DNA of 64,000 nucleotides from Streptomyces griseus (lineage in GTDB: Bacteria; Actinomycetota; Actinomycetes; Streptomycetales; Streptomycetaceae). A program made the translations under genes and the position numbers. The notes beneath the pieces are model-generated. The model did no database searches. It saw only the letters and a program-made list of their open reading frames with translations, and was not told where the DNA came from. The stretch lies in assembly GCF_900460065.1 (NCBI RefSeq), contig NZ_UAVD01000028.1:124001-188000 (forward strand), given 5' to 3'. The first letter of the stretch is position 1. Every line of letters starts with the position of its first letter. Below, piece by piece: positions 24,721 through 33,098 of this stretch.

Positions 24721-26235
24721 ATGCCCGACGACCGCCCCGTGACCGCCGCCCCGGAGAGGCCGGGAAGGGGCGAGAGGAGGCCGGACCCGGCCGGCCGCCC
24801 CACGGACCGTCCCTGGACGGCTCTCTGGGTGAGCGCCCTCGCCCTCCCGCCCCTCGCCCTGCTCGCCACCGCCTCGTGGTCCGGGCGGTGGGTGCGGCCC
24901 GGCGCCGACGACTGGTGCTTCCTGCCCGCCGTACGGGACGACGGCATCACCGGACTCGTCGGGAAGTTCTACCTCGACGACAACGGGCGGGTCGCCAACG
25001 CCCTCCTGGTCGGCGCGTACGCCGAGTTCCAGGTCGCGGGACACCAGTGGTTCCCCCTGGTCAGTGCGGTCCTGGTGCTCGCGGTCCTCTGGGCGGTGGC
25101 CGTCCTCGCCCTGCGCCGGGCCCGGCTGCGCACCCCGCGCGGGCTGCCGCTGCTGCTCGCGGCCCTGACCACCGCGCTGTTCCTGTTCGTCACGCCGAAC
25201 ACGTACAAGACCTTCTTCTGGCCCGCCGCGTCCGTCTCGCACACGCTGCCGCCGGTCCTGGCCTGCGCCGCCCTGATCCCGTTCCTCCTCGCCCGCACCC
25301 GCCGGGGGCGGGCCCTCGCGATCGTCGTCGCGGCGCTCATGGGCGCCTTCCTCGCCACGCTGTCCGAGGAGACGGCGATCGTCGTGGTGATGGTGCTGGT
25401 GGCCGCGCTCCTCGTCTCCGGCCGGGTCGTCCCGGCCCGTGAACGGGGGTTCGTCCGGCGGTGGTGCGCGGCGGGAATCGCCGGGACGGCGGCCGGTGCG
25501 GTCGTCCTCGTCACCTCACCCGGCTCCATGACCCGCAGGGAGCGCTTCGGGGCGGATTCCACCTCCCTGCTCGCCCCCGACTCCCTCGCCGCGTCGCTGC
25601 GCGCGTTCGCGGAGATCACCGTCACCGTGGTCACGACCTGGCAGTACGTGGGCGCGGTCGCGGTGGGGGTCCTGCTGGGGCTGCTGTGCCGCCGGGCGGA
25701 CGGGACGATGCCCCGCCCGCCCGCGCACCGGCCGCTGCTGACCGCCGCCGGGCTGATCACGCTGCTGGTCTCCGGTTACCTCTGCACGGTCATCGCCTAC
25801 CCGGTGTTCGGCGACCGGGTGAGCGATCCGAGCGCCAACCGGCTGTGGAACGACTACCTCCTGCTGTACGTGATCCTGCTCGTCGGCGCGGGCGCCCTGC
25901 TGGGTCTGACCCTCCGTCGGCACACCCGCCGCACCGCCCCGGCGAAGGCGGTGTGCGCCGCGCTCTGCGTCCTGGTCTGCGTCGGCCCGGCCGTGGCCCT
26001 CACCGACCTGGACGCCGCGATGCGGGCCCGGGCCGAGAAGTGGGACGCCCAGGACCGCCGGCTCCGGGAGGGGGCGGAGGCCGGGCAACGGGTGCTGCCC
26101 TACGAGCGGCTGGTGATCAGCCGGATGCTGGAGCCGTTCAGCGCGGGCGGGCGCCGGTACTGGCCCGGCGGGTGCGTCGCCGACTTCTACGGGCTCGACC
26201 GGGTCACGGACGGGAGCGCGGGGCGCGGCTCCTGA
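24721..26235 (+). CDS. Polytopic membrane protein, DUF6056-like (GT-C-like)
   Basis: A 504-aa protein with about ten or eleven transmembrane helices. The first extracellular loop has the acidic pair ADDWCF and LDDNGRVANALLVGAYAEF, a layout seen in DUF6056 and GT-C type transferases that use lipid-linked sugars. A second conserved-looking loop is TLSEETAIV. It starts 9 bp after the GT2-GtrA gene, so the pair likely forms a pathway in which this protein glycosylates a cell-wall polymer or protein. The donor and acceptor are unknown. From 26236 to 26477 no gene or clear element is visible. Confidence 0.82.
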   Translation: MPDDRPVTAAPERPGRGERRPDPAGRPTDRPWTALWVSALALPPLALLATASWSGRWVRPGADDWCFLPAVRDDGITGLVGKFYLDDNGRVANALLVGAYAEFQVAGHQWFPLVSAVLVLAVLWAVAVLALRRARLRTPRGLPLLLAALTTALFLFVTPNTYKTFFWPAASVSHTLPPVLACAALIPFLLARTRRGRALAIVVAALMGAFLATLSEETAIVVVMVLVAALLVSGRVVPARERGFVRRWCAAGIAGTAAGAVVLVTSPGSMTRRERFGADSTSLLAPDSLAASLRAFAEITVTVVTTWQYVGAVAVGVLLGLLCRRADGTMPRPPAHRPLLTAAGLITLLVSGYLCTVIAYPVFGDRVSDPSANRLWNDYLLLYVILLVGAGALLGLTLRRHTRRTAPAKAVCAALCVLVCVGPAVALTDLDAAMRARAEKWDAQDRRLREGAEAGQRVLPYERLVISRMLEPFSAGGRRYWPGGCVADFYGLDRVTDGSAGRGS

Positions 26236-26477
26236 TCGTCGGTGCGCCGGACGCGCCGGGGCCGGTCGACAACGGCCGGTTCACGCCGGCCCGGACCGTG
26301 GGTCCGCCGCCTGGCACGGCCGGTGGGGGCCGCCGACACGCGGTGCCCGGTCGATACGGACCGCAACGGTCGGGCCGTATCGCGTTCCGGGGTTCACGGC
26401 ATCCCTGCCGACCGCCTCCACCCGGTCGGCAGGCCGGCAGGGCGCCGGGGGGTCACACCCGGGGGCGTGACGCGTAC

Positions 26478-27302
26478 TCAGGCGTACGTATAGAACTGCG
26501 TGTGGTCCAGCATGTCCTGCGGGGTCGTGTTCGGCCAGGGCGGCATGGTGTCGTTCAGGTCGATCACATCGACCGTCCCGCCGGCGGGGAGGTACTCGGC
26601 GCTCGTCGGGTGGAGCGCGTGCCAGTCGGCCCAGAGCTTGTCGACGAACGCGTGGTGCAGCCAGAACACCGGATCGTTCGGGGAGACGCTCGTCTCCATG
26701 TGGCCCCAGACCCAGGTGTGCACCCGGTTGTGCATGCTCATGTAGCCCGCGGAGCCCTCCAGCGCGGAGCGGAACCCCGTCGAGCCGTCGCGGAAGGGCG
26801 GAGAGTCGTACGTGGGCATGGCGAGGGCTGCGTCGACGTCGGACCGGGGCGGGAGCGTGGGAACGCGGTGGGCGAGATTCCGGGCGAGGAAGGGGCGGCT
26901 GTCGACCGAGACGTTGATCGTCCAGTTGCCGCCGGAGTGGGCGAAGGGCCCGTCCATCACCTGGTCGTCCAGGGGGCGTCCGGTGCCGCCGAGGAAGGCC
27001 GGGGCCCAGAGCGAGGAGCCGACGGTGTTGTCGGCGGTCCAGTCCCAGTAGGGGATCGAGACCGACGCGTCGACCTTCCGCAGCTCGTTCTCGAAGTCGA
27101 TGAGGAACTTGCGGTGCCACGGCAGGAACGACGGCCCGAAGTGGCCCACGTACACGCCGGTGTTCATGTCTATGGAGAACCGCGTGCGGTGGGCGAGCAC
27201 GAACTCGTCGTACACACCCAGGCGTTTGACCTCCAGTACCGCGTCGACGAAGGCCTTCTTCTCGGCCGCCGTGAGGTTCGCCTGGTTCTTCCGTACGGTC
27301 AT
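26478..27302 (-). CDS. melC2: Tyrosinase MelC2
   Basis: A 274-aa type 3 copper enzyme that oxidises tyrosine and catechols, giving melanin. CuA ligands are His38 (AHRTRF), His54 (VGHFGP) and His63 (PWHRKF). CuB ligands lie in MHNRVH (His191 and His195) and WLHHAF (around His216). There is no signal peptide of its own, as usual: it is exported and loaded with copper through MelC1, whose gene ends 17 bp upstream. GGGAG precedes the ATG. Length matches known Streptomyces tyrosinases. Confidence 0.97.
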   Translation of the reverse strand: MTVRKNQANLTAAEKKAFVDAVLEVKRLGVYDEFVLAHRTRFSIDMNTGVYVGHFGPSFLPWHRKFLIDFENELRKVDASVSIPYWDWTADNTVGSSLWAPAFLGGTGRPLDDQVMDGPFAHSGGNWTINVSVDSRPFLARNLAHRVPTLPPRSDVDAALAMPTYDSPPFRDGSTGFRSALEGSAGYMSMHNRVHTWVWGHMETSVSPNDPVFWLHHAFVDKLWADWHALHPTSAEYLPAGGTVDVIDLNDTMPPWPNTTPQDMLDHTQFYTYA

Positions 27303-27319
27303 GGCTGGCTGCTCCCGGG

Positions 27320-27742
27320 TCAGGCGGTGGGGTCGAACGGGACGACGACGGCGCCCTTGAGCGAGATGACCGCGGTGCGAGCGGCCTCCAGCGGGGTCGC
27401 GAATCTCTCGTAGTGGTTGATCGTGCTGCTCCAGCCGTTTCTCCCGTGCTGCATCACGGGGAGTTCACGGCCGTCGATCAGCACGCGGTAGCCGGCGCCG
27501 TGCCCGGCGTGCCCGTGTGCGTGGGCGCTCGCGCGGGCCTCGGCGGGCGTGCCCTGGATACGGCGGCCCTCGAAGACCTCGTCGAAGGAGGAGGGGGTCC
27601 CGGCGAGGCCGGCCGCGCTGCCTTCGCTGCCGGTTCCTGCTGGAACGGTGTCCGCGGACGCGGTGGTGACGCCGATGAGCGCGCCGCCCGCTGCGACGCC
27701 GATCGCGGCCCCGAGGGCCTGCCGACGGGTGGGTCCGGGCAT
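27320..27742 (-). CDS. melC1: Tyrosinase cofactor/caddie protein MelC1
   Basis: A 140-aa copper chaperone for MelC2. The twin-arginine signal TRRQALGAAIGVAAGGAL exports the MelC1-MelC2 complex. A His-rich stretch (ASAHAHGHAGHGAG) can bind copper, and the conserved core is YRVLIDGRELPVM and WSSTINHYERFATP. The ribosome binding site is weak (GGGGGT about 12 bases before the ATG). It is the first gene of the melC operon, with an inverted repeat in its upstream region. Confidence 0.94.
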   Translation of the reverse strand: MPGPTRRQALGAAIGVAAGGALIGVTTASADTVPAGTGSEGSAAGLAGTPSSFDEVFEGRRIQGTPAEARASAHAHGHAGHGAGYRVLIDGRELPVMQHGRNGWSSTINHYERFATPLEAARTAVISLKGAVVVPFDPTA

Positions 27743-27752
27743 GACGGATGTA

Positions 27753-27823
27753 CCCCCAAATACACATGGCTGAGGCGTCCCCCCAGGCTGTTCGGGGCCG
27801 CCGTGATCATGTGTACACGGGGG
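27753..27823. promoter_or_regulatory. 16-bp inverted repeat upstream of melC1
   Basis: CCCCCAAATACACATG (27753-27768) and CATGTGTACACGGGGG (27808-27823) form inverted arms matching at 13 of 16 positions with a 39-bp centre. They start 11 bp upstream of melC1. This may be a regulator site or a leader hairpin. The rest of 27824-28077, between melC1 and the cellulase stop, contains an exact anti-16S match AAGGAGGTGA at 27838 that lacks a plausible gene. Confidence 0.5.
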
Positions 27824-28077
27824 TTTGTCTCCGCATAAGGAGGTGAAAAGGGGTTGGCTCTCATATGGACACGTATGCACGGCCACAGCGCCGCCACCGC
27901 CCCCGCCCGCCGCTCGGCGTCGGTGCCGGAGGGGGCGGAAGGCGCAGGTCTTGCCGTCCATGTACCCAGCCTGTGAAGGATCTTCGGTATCCGGCCCGCC
28001 CTCGGCCACCGGAACGATCATCTGCGGCTGGCTGGAACTCCTCCCTCCTCCCGTCCGGTCGCCGGACGGGCCGGCCC

Positions 28078-29058
28078 TCAGTACCCGTAGATCATCTTGT
28101 AGGCGACCTCCGGCAGGAACTGCCCGGCCACCGAGCCGGCGCCGACTCCGCAGTCGCCGTCGGACTCCCCGGGGGTCTTCAGCCACAGCAGCATCTCGGC
28201 GCCGCCGCCCGTCTGGCCGACCGCCCCCGTCCTGCGCCCGCCCGGGTTGCACCAGGCGCCGTTGGAGCCGTTCCCGTTGCGGCTGGTGTCGATGACGTAC
28301 GGCTTCGTGTAGCCGTAGGACGCCGACAGGGACGCGTTGACGGCGTTGCCGTACGCGGAGTTCTCGCCGGTGCCGTAGTAGTTCGAGATGTTCAGCGAGA
28401 AGCCGTGCGCCTGCCGGGCCCCCGCGCCGTCGAGGTGCTGTGCCATGGTGGCGGCGCTGATCCAGGCCGGGTTCCCGGCGTCCAGGTAGGTCCAGGTGTT
28501 GGGAGCGTGGGCGGCGAACCGGGCGAGCGCGTCCTTGAGCATCCCGTTGCGCTCGTCGATCTGCGCCTGGTCCAGGCAGCTGAAGTCGCCGAGCGAGTCG
28601 GGCTCGATGACCACCAGCGCGGGCCGGGAGCCGATCGCCGAGGCGAACGCGGAGATCCAGGCGCGGTAGGCGCTCGGAGTGCCCGCGCCGCCGCCGGAGT
28701 GCCCGCCGCAGGCGTCGCGGCCGGGGATGTTGTACGCGATCAGGACGGGCAGCTTGTCGGCGGCGTCGGCGGCACCGACGTAGGAGCCGACCGCTGCCCC
28801 GATGTCCCCGCTCCACGCCCCGAACCACCGGGCCATGGGCCGCGAGGCGATGTTGTCGCGGATGGCGGCGGCCCGCCCGTCGCCGGGGTTGGCGGCGGCC
28901 CAGGCGGCGGGGGCCGCATGCGGGTCGGTGTAGAACCCGCTGGTCATGCCGATCGGGTCGGCCTGCGCGGTGGCGGCGGTGGCCTGCTGCCCGGCGCCGA
29001 GGGGGAGCAGGAGGCAGGCGAACGCCGATGCGGCGAGCGTACGCAGGAGTCTTCTCAT
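28078..29058 (-). CDS. Secreted GH6 endoglucanase/cellulase
   Basis: A 326-aa exported enzyme with a signal peptide (about 1-29, ending in TAATA). It is a single GH6 catalytic domain. Family markers are SRPMARWFGAWSG, VLIAYNIPGRDACGGHS (catalytic Asp region), LVVIEPDSLGDF, and the C-terminal PYVIDTSRNGNG and WLKTPGESDG with the catalytic base Asp. It hydrolyses beta-1,4-glucan and has no cellulose-binding module. A perfect CebR operator overlaps the leader just upstream of the ribosome binding site, so induction by cello-oligosaccharides is expected. Confidence 0.96.
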   Translation of the reverse strand: MRRLLRTLAASAFACLLLPLGAGQQATAATAQADPIGMTSGFYTDPHAAPAAWAAANPGDGRAAAIRDNIASRPMARWFGAWSGDIGAAVGSYVGAADAADKLPVLIAYNIPGRDACGGHSGGGAGTPSAYRAWISAFASAIGSRPALVVIEPDSLGDFSCLDQAQIDERNGMLKDALARFAAHAPNTWTYLDAGNPAWISAATMAQHLDGAGARQAHGFSLNISNYYGTGENSAYGNAVNASLSASYGYTKPYVIDTSRNGNGSNGAWCNPGGRRTGAVGQTGGGAEMLLWLKTPGESDGDCGVGAGSVAGQFLPEVAYKMIYGY

Positions 29059-29074
29059 GGCTGCGGCCCTTCTG

Positions 29075-29088
29075 TGGGAGCGCTCCCA
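29075..29088. promoter_or_regulatory. CebR operator upstream of GH6 cellulase
   Basis: TGGGAGCGCTCCCA is the exact 14-bp palindrome known to be bound by the cellobiose/cellotriose-responsive LacI-family repressor CebR in Streptomyces. It ends 17 bp before the cellulase ATG, so bound repressor would block transcription early. The remaining bases to 29300 show no gene. Confidence 0.92.
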
Positions 29089-29300
29089 ATCGACGACGGC
29101 GAGGAGACGGGCTGGGGAAGGGAGCGCGGAATGGGGGGAGGGGAAGGCGCGGGGGCGGTGCGGAGTCCGTACGGCGGACCGGGTGGGGCTTCGGACCGCG
29201 ACTGCCGTCGTCAGACCAGACGGTGACAGCGGCGCACCCCCGTGTCAATGAGTCCGGCAGCGGTTCCCCCGACCCGGGGCCCGGGGAACCGCGACCGTTC

Positions 29301-30323
29301 TCAGACGGCGGGGTCGCGGTGGACGCGGGGGATGCCCAGGTCCGGCAGGTCGAGGTGGAAGCCGCGCCCGCGGCCGGTCATGGTGCCGTCGTACGAGAGG
29401 TCGGCCAGGCCGACGCCCAGGTGCCGCAGCTCCTCGACGAGCATGCGGGCCCCCGTCGCGGCGCGCGCGGGGTCGTCCCCGGCCCCGGTGAAGCGGCGCT
29501 GCCAGACCTGGCGGGAGCCGTCCCAGCCGTTCCCCGTCAGCCGGGCGGGGTCGGCCGCACCGGGCTGGTGCAGATAGCCGGTTGCCTCGACGACGAGGCC
29601 CAGGTCCTGGCTCCAGCACTGGACGAAGCGCCGGGGGTCGGCGGCGGATCCCAGGTGCAGGATGAATCGGCCGGGGAGGAACGGGGTGTCGCGGTCGAGG
29701 GAGCGCAACGTTTCCGACAGGCGCTTCTCCACGTCTGCCCAGGTGGTGCCGGGGGTGTGCGGCGCGGCGGGCGCGACCGGCAGAGCGGACCGGTCGGCCG
29801 CGCGCCAGCGGCCACGGGAGTAGCCGCTTCCGGCGGCGTCGGTGCCCGCGTCGGGAGGCAGGAGTTCGAGGCTCACCTCGCCCCCGTCGTGCGTGTGCAC
29901 GAGGAGGCGGACGCCGGGGAGCCGCCACGACATCCACGGGCCGGAGTCGCCTCCCCAGGTCGTGGGCGGGCCGAGCTCGTCCTCCGCGACCCACCAGGCG
30001 GCGCGGACGAGGTCGGCGGCGGTGGCCCTGTCCTCGGCGGGCAGGTCGACGACCCGCACGTTCAGTTTGCGCACCTGCTCGGGTGCCGAGGCGGCCGAGA
30101 TCACCGTGCCGTAGCCGCCCCGGGGCCCCTTGCGGGCGGTGAACCTGCGCCAGACCCGGTCGCCGATCTCCTTGGGCTCCCGGAGTTCCCAGCCCAGCGC
30201 CGAGGTGGTGTGCTCGAAGTCCGACAGGCTCCACGAGCCGAACCGGAGCGGGGCGACCTCGCGCACCTGTTCGCGGAAGATGTCGTCGTCGAGCCAGCGG
30301 CCCCGGGGGATCGAGTTCTCCAT
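29301..30323 (-). CDS. Hypothetical protein with TY-Chap-like C-terminal half
   Basis: A 340-aa soluble protein without signal peptide or membrane segment. The N-terminal part (about 20-180) has alternating strands and helices (LRFGSWSLSDFEHTTSALGW, VRVVDLPAEDRATAADLVRAAW). The C-terminal part (about 205-320; RFILHLGSAADPRRFVQCWS, LGLVVEATGYLHQPG) resembles the chaperone-like TY-Chap/YbjN-type fold of actinobacterial proteins. This assignment is tentative. The start ATG has no clear ribosome binding site. It is divergent from the thioesterase gene. Confidence 0.7.
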   Translation of the reverse strand: MENSIPRGRWLDDDIFREQVREVAPLRFGSWSLSDFEHTTSALGWELREPKEIGDRVWRRFTARKGPRGGYGTVISAASAPEQVRKLNVRVVDLPAEDRATAADLVRAAWWVAEDELGPPTTWGGDSGPWMSWRLPGVRLLVHTHDGGEVSLELLPPDAGTDAAGSGYSRGRWRAADRSALPVAPAAPHTPGTTWADVEKRLSETLRSLDRDTPFLPGRFILHLGSAADPRRFVQCWSQDLGLVVEATGYLHQPGAADPARLTGNGWDGSRQVWQRRFTGAGDDPARAATGARMLVEELRHLGVGLADLSYDGTMTGRGRGFHLDLPDLGIPRVHRDPAV

Positions 30324-30439
30324 CCGGCAGACAGTAGTGGGCCGGTGCCGACGGGACCCCGCGGGGCCGATGTTGACGGATCGGTGCCCGGAGAGCGACG
30401 CTCACGCGTCAACGACGACGGATCACAGGTGGGTGGAAC

Positions 30440-30871
30440 ATGGAGGCGAACGCCTCGCGACTCGCGCTCGGGCAGCGGGTTCTGGAAGCTCAGCCCTTCA
30501 GCGTCCTGCTGGGCGCGCGGCTGACGGCCTTCGGCGACGGCGCGGCGGTCCTGGAGCTGGACGTACGGGACGAGCTGCGCCAGCAGAACGGCTTCGTCCA
30601 CGGCGGAGTCCTGAGCTACGCGGCCGACAACGCCCTCACCTTCGCGGCGGGCGCGGCCGTCGGCCCGTCGGTCCTGACCGCCGGCTTCACCATCGACTAC
30701 CTGCGCCCGGCCCGGGGCGAGGTGCTGCGCGCGCGGGCCGAGGTGGTCCGCCCCGGCCGCACCCGGGTCGTCTGCCGCTGCGATCTGCTGATGGTCGACG
30801 CCGAAGGCGTGGAGACGCTCTGCGCGGTGGCCCAGGGCACGATCGCCGTCGCCGGGGGCCCCGGAAGCTGA
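30440..30871 (+). CDS. PaaI-family hotdog thioesterase
   Basis: A 143-aa single hotdog-fold enzyme that probably hydrolyses acyl- or aryl-CoA thioesters. The core NGFVHGGVLSYAADNALTFAA contains the HGG turn and the Asp on the long helix, as in PaaI-type enzymes. The strand TAGFTIDYLRPARGEVLRA follows. AGGTGGG lies seven bases before the ATG. No neighbouring catabolic gene reveals the substrate. Confidence 0.9.
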   Translation: MEANASRLALGQRVLEAQPFSVLLGARLTAFGDGAAVLELDVRDELRQQNGFVHGGVLSYAADNALTFAAGAAVGPSVLTAGFTIDYLRPARGEVLRARAEVVRPGRTRVVCRCDLLMVDAEGVETLCAVAQGTIAVAGGPGS

Positions 30872-30938
30872 CCGCCGCCGTCGCCCCGCCGGGCGGGCGG
30901 GGCGACGGCGGCGCGGGAGAGACGGGGTGCGCGGGGCC

Positions 30939-31721
30939 TCAGATGCCGCAGCTGGGCGCGGACCAGAAGCGGCCGCTGCCCCCGGCGACGTGGGTGTGGT
31001 CGTTGTGGCCGGGGTAGCCCGGGCCGAGGATCTCGGTGAAGCCGTGGTTGCGCGCCGCCTGGGCGAGGGCGCAGAAGCCCTGGGAGCCCGCGCCGAGGTC
31101 CGCCGCGTGGCCGTACATGTGGCGGCTGTTGGCGGCTCCGCCGACCGCGCTGTTGCAGGAGACGCTGCGGAAGCCGCCGTTGACGGTGATCGGCCGGTCG
31201 CCCATCGCGTGCCGCATGGCCTGGAGCTTCCACATGGTCACCAGGGCGTTGGCGCGTGCCGTGCCGGCGCTGACCTTGCCGCCGGACCAGTCGGAGTTGC
31301 AGCGGTTCAGTTCGGCGTAGGTGAAGTTGACGGGGGTGCAGTCGTCGTCCTGCAACTGGTAGATCTTGTTGAACGTCTGGGCTCCGGCGATGCCGTCGGC
31401 GGCCAGCCCGTACGCGGCCTGGAAGCGCTGCACGGCCGCCTTCGTGGCCGGGCCGAACGCCCCGTCGATGGCGATCTGGTTTCCGGTGCCCGGATAGCCG
31501 GCGACCCGGATCTGGAGCTGGCGCACGGCTTCGCCGCTGGAGCCCTCCTGGAGCGTGCCGCTCCAGGTGTAACAGGCGTCGGCCGTACCGACGTCACCGG
31601 CCGACGCGGAACCGGGGGCCGGGGTCGCGGACGGGTGCGCGGAGGCGGTCGCGGTGCCGCCGAACGCGAGGGCCGCGCCCGCGAGGGCCGAGAGGAGGAA
31701 ACCGATGGGGCGTGATCGCAT
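30939..31721 (-). CDS. Secreted zinc D-Ala-D-Ala carboxypeptidase (M15) with PG-binding domain
   Basis: A 260-aa exported protein. A signal peptide (about 1-28) is followed by a PG_binding_1 domain (about 55-120; EGSSGEAVRQLQIRVAGYPG, IDGAFGPATKAAVQRFQ). The M15 peptidase domain (about 135-260) carries zinc ligands in SRHMYGHAADL (HxxxHxxxD-like) and HNDHTHV. It resembles the classical S. albus G DD-carboxypeptidase, which trims peptidoglycan stem peptides. GAGGTG precedes the ATG. Disulphides are likely because several Cys pairs are present. Confidence 0.93.
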   Translation of the reverse strand: MRSRPIGFLLSALAGAALAFGGTATASAHPSATPAPGSASAGDVGTADACYTWSGTLQEGSSGEAVRQLQIRVAGYPGTGNQIAIDGAFGPATKAAVQRFQAAYGLAADGIAGAQTFNKIYQLQDDDCTPVNFTYAELNRCNSDWSGGKVSAGTARANALVTMWKLQAMRHAMGDRPITVNGGFRSVSCNSAVGGAANSRHMYGHAADLGAGSQGFCALAQAARNHGFTEILGPGYPGHNDHTHVAGGSGRFWSAPSCGI

Positions 31722-31821
31722 GGGGGCTGCACCTCATTGTCGTCAGGCTGTCCATGGGGGGAATCCGAGCCTCGACCGGGACGCCGGGAGTGTCAAGGTC
31801 ATGTCAACATGCTGCCAAGGG

Positions 31822-31934
31822 ATACCCCCGTACCGGGGTGACAGGAGGGGAGTATGGCGACAGATCGACCCTGGGCAGGGCCTCAGGCCCGGGGGCTCCA
31901 CCGGCCGGGCGCGGAGGCGTCGGGCTCGCGCTGA
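31822..31934 (+). other. Metal-operator-like dyad, strong RBS and 26-codon ORF
   Basis: ATACCCCCGTACCGGGGT (31822-31839) is a dyad of ACCCC/GGGGT arms like those upstream of copper-responsive Streptomyces operons. It is followed by AGGAGGGG (31843-31850) and an ATG at 31854. The frame closes after 26 codons (MATDRPWAGPQARG..., stop at 31932). This could be a short peptide gene or the intact front end of a lost gene. The rest of 31722-32057 holds GC-rich DNA and a short repeat, with no other gene. Confidence 0.4.
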
Positions 31935-32012
31935 TCCACCGCCACTGACCGCCCCGGCCTCCGCGCGGGCCCGCCGCGCGACGGGAGCGAAGCCCCGACG
32001 GCGTCGTACTGC

Positions 32013-32055
32013 CGCGCCGCCGGGCCGCCGGGCTGCCGGGCCGCCGGGCCGCCGG
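32013..32055. repeat. GCCGCCGGG microsatellite at the end of the SDR gene
   Basis: About four and a half imperfect copies of the 9-mer GCCGCCGGG end 2 bp from the SDR stop codon. It is simple-sequence DNA in the spacer after the gene. Confidence 0.6.
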
Positions 32056-32057
32056 TC

Positions 32058-32849
32058 TCAGGCGAGCGGGACGAAGGAGTCCAGCGACTCCGGCAGGGTC
32101 TGGCCGCCGTCGACGGTGAGCGTCTGACCCGTGACGAACGAGGCCTCGTCGGAGGCGAGGAACAGCACGGCGTGGGCGATGTCCGCGGTCTCGCCGAGCC
32201 GGCCCGCCGGGATCGTGGCGGCCATGCGGCGCAGGTAGTCCTCACCCAGCTTGCTCAGCCCCTCGGTGCGGACGTTTCCCGGCAGGACGGCGTTGACGGT
32301 GATTCCCGCCGGGGCCAGTTCGAGTGCGGCGCTCCGCAGGAATCCCAACTGGCCCGCCTTGCTCGCCCCGTAGTGCGACCACCCGCCGTAACCCGTGGTC
32401 GGCCCGGTGATCGAGGAGGTGAGCACCACGCGTCCGTGCCCCGCGCGCTCCATGGCCGGCAGGAACGCCTTCGTCGTCAGGATCGAGCCCCGCAGGTTGA
32501 CGGCGAGGACGTCGTCCACGTCCGCGGCCGTCATCTCCCTCAGGGACTTCTCGGGGAAGATCCCGGCGTTCGCGCACACCACGTCCACATGCCCGTGGCG
32601 CGCCTCGGCCTCGTGAGCCATCGCCTCGATCGCTCCCGGGTCCCGGAGATCCACACCCAGCCCGGCAACCCGGGATCCGGTGACCCGCGCGAGTTCGTCC
32701 GCCACGGCGCGGGCGGTCTCCTCCTCCCGCCCCGTGACGACGACAGCGGCCCCGCGACGGGCGAACAGTTCCGCGATGCCCCGCCCGATGCCCCGCGTCG
32801 CGCCCGTCACGACCACGGACCGCCGTCGCCAATCGGTCTCCGTCACCAT
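32058..32849 (-). CDS. SDR family oxidoreductase (FabG-like)
   Basis: A 263-aa classical short-chain dehydrogenase/reductase. The Rossmann motif is TGATRGIGRG (about 16-25). NAG (CANAGIFPE), the catalytic Ser (SSITG) and YxxxK (YGASK) are present. C-terminal FLASDEASFVTGQTLTVDGG is typical. It probably reduces a keto group with NADPH; FabG, sorbitol or glucose dehydrogenase-like substrates are possible. GGAGGAG precedes the ATG. It is divergent from the MerR gene 249 bp away, which may control it. Confidence 0.93.
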   Translation of the reverse strand: MVTETDWRRRSVVVTGATRGIGRGIAELFARRGAAVVVTGREEETARAVADELARVTGSRVAGLGVDLRDPGAIEAMAHEAEARHGHVDVVCANAGIFPEKSLREMTAADVDDVLAVNLRGSILTTKAFLPAMERAGHGRVVLTSSITGPTTGYGGWSHYGASKAGQLGFLRSAALELAPAGITVNAVLPGNVRTEGLSKLGEDYLRRMAATIPAGRLGETADIAHAVLFLASDEASFVTGQTLTVDGGQTLPESLDSFVPLA

Positions 32850-33098
32850 CAGACTCCTCCGCACTCCGCGCCCCTGGTTCGTGACCACACGTAGCCACCG
32901 TCGCGATGATCGACACGCTAGGTCACCGAGGGCGGATGCGCCCCGAACCGTGGAACTCCGGCCGGATACCGCCTCCGTCGAGGCCGAGAACCGCGAGGCG
33001 GGGGACAGGGCGCGGAACGGGGGCGCGGTTGCACCTTCCGTAGCGGCATGTGGTCCGGTGGAGCCACGCCCCGGTCCCTGGAGAAGAGGTCCCCGCCC

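Noticed and set aside
27838..28295. Plus-strand gene behind an exact AAGGAGGTGA sequence
   Set aside because: The ATG at 27865 is 17 bases away, the frame is a Pro/Arg-rich shadow of the cellulase gene, and no family resemblance is seen. The match is probably chance or part of melC1 upstream DNA.
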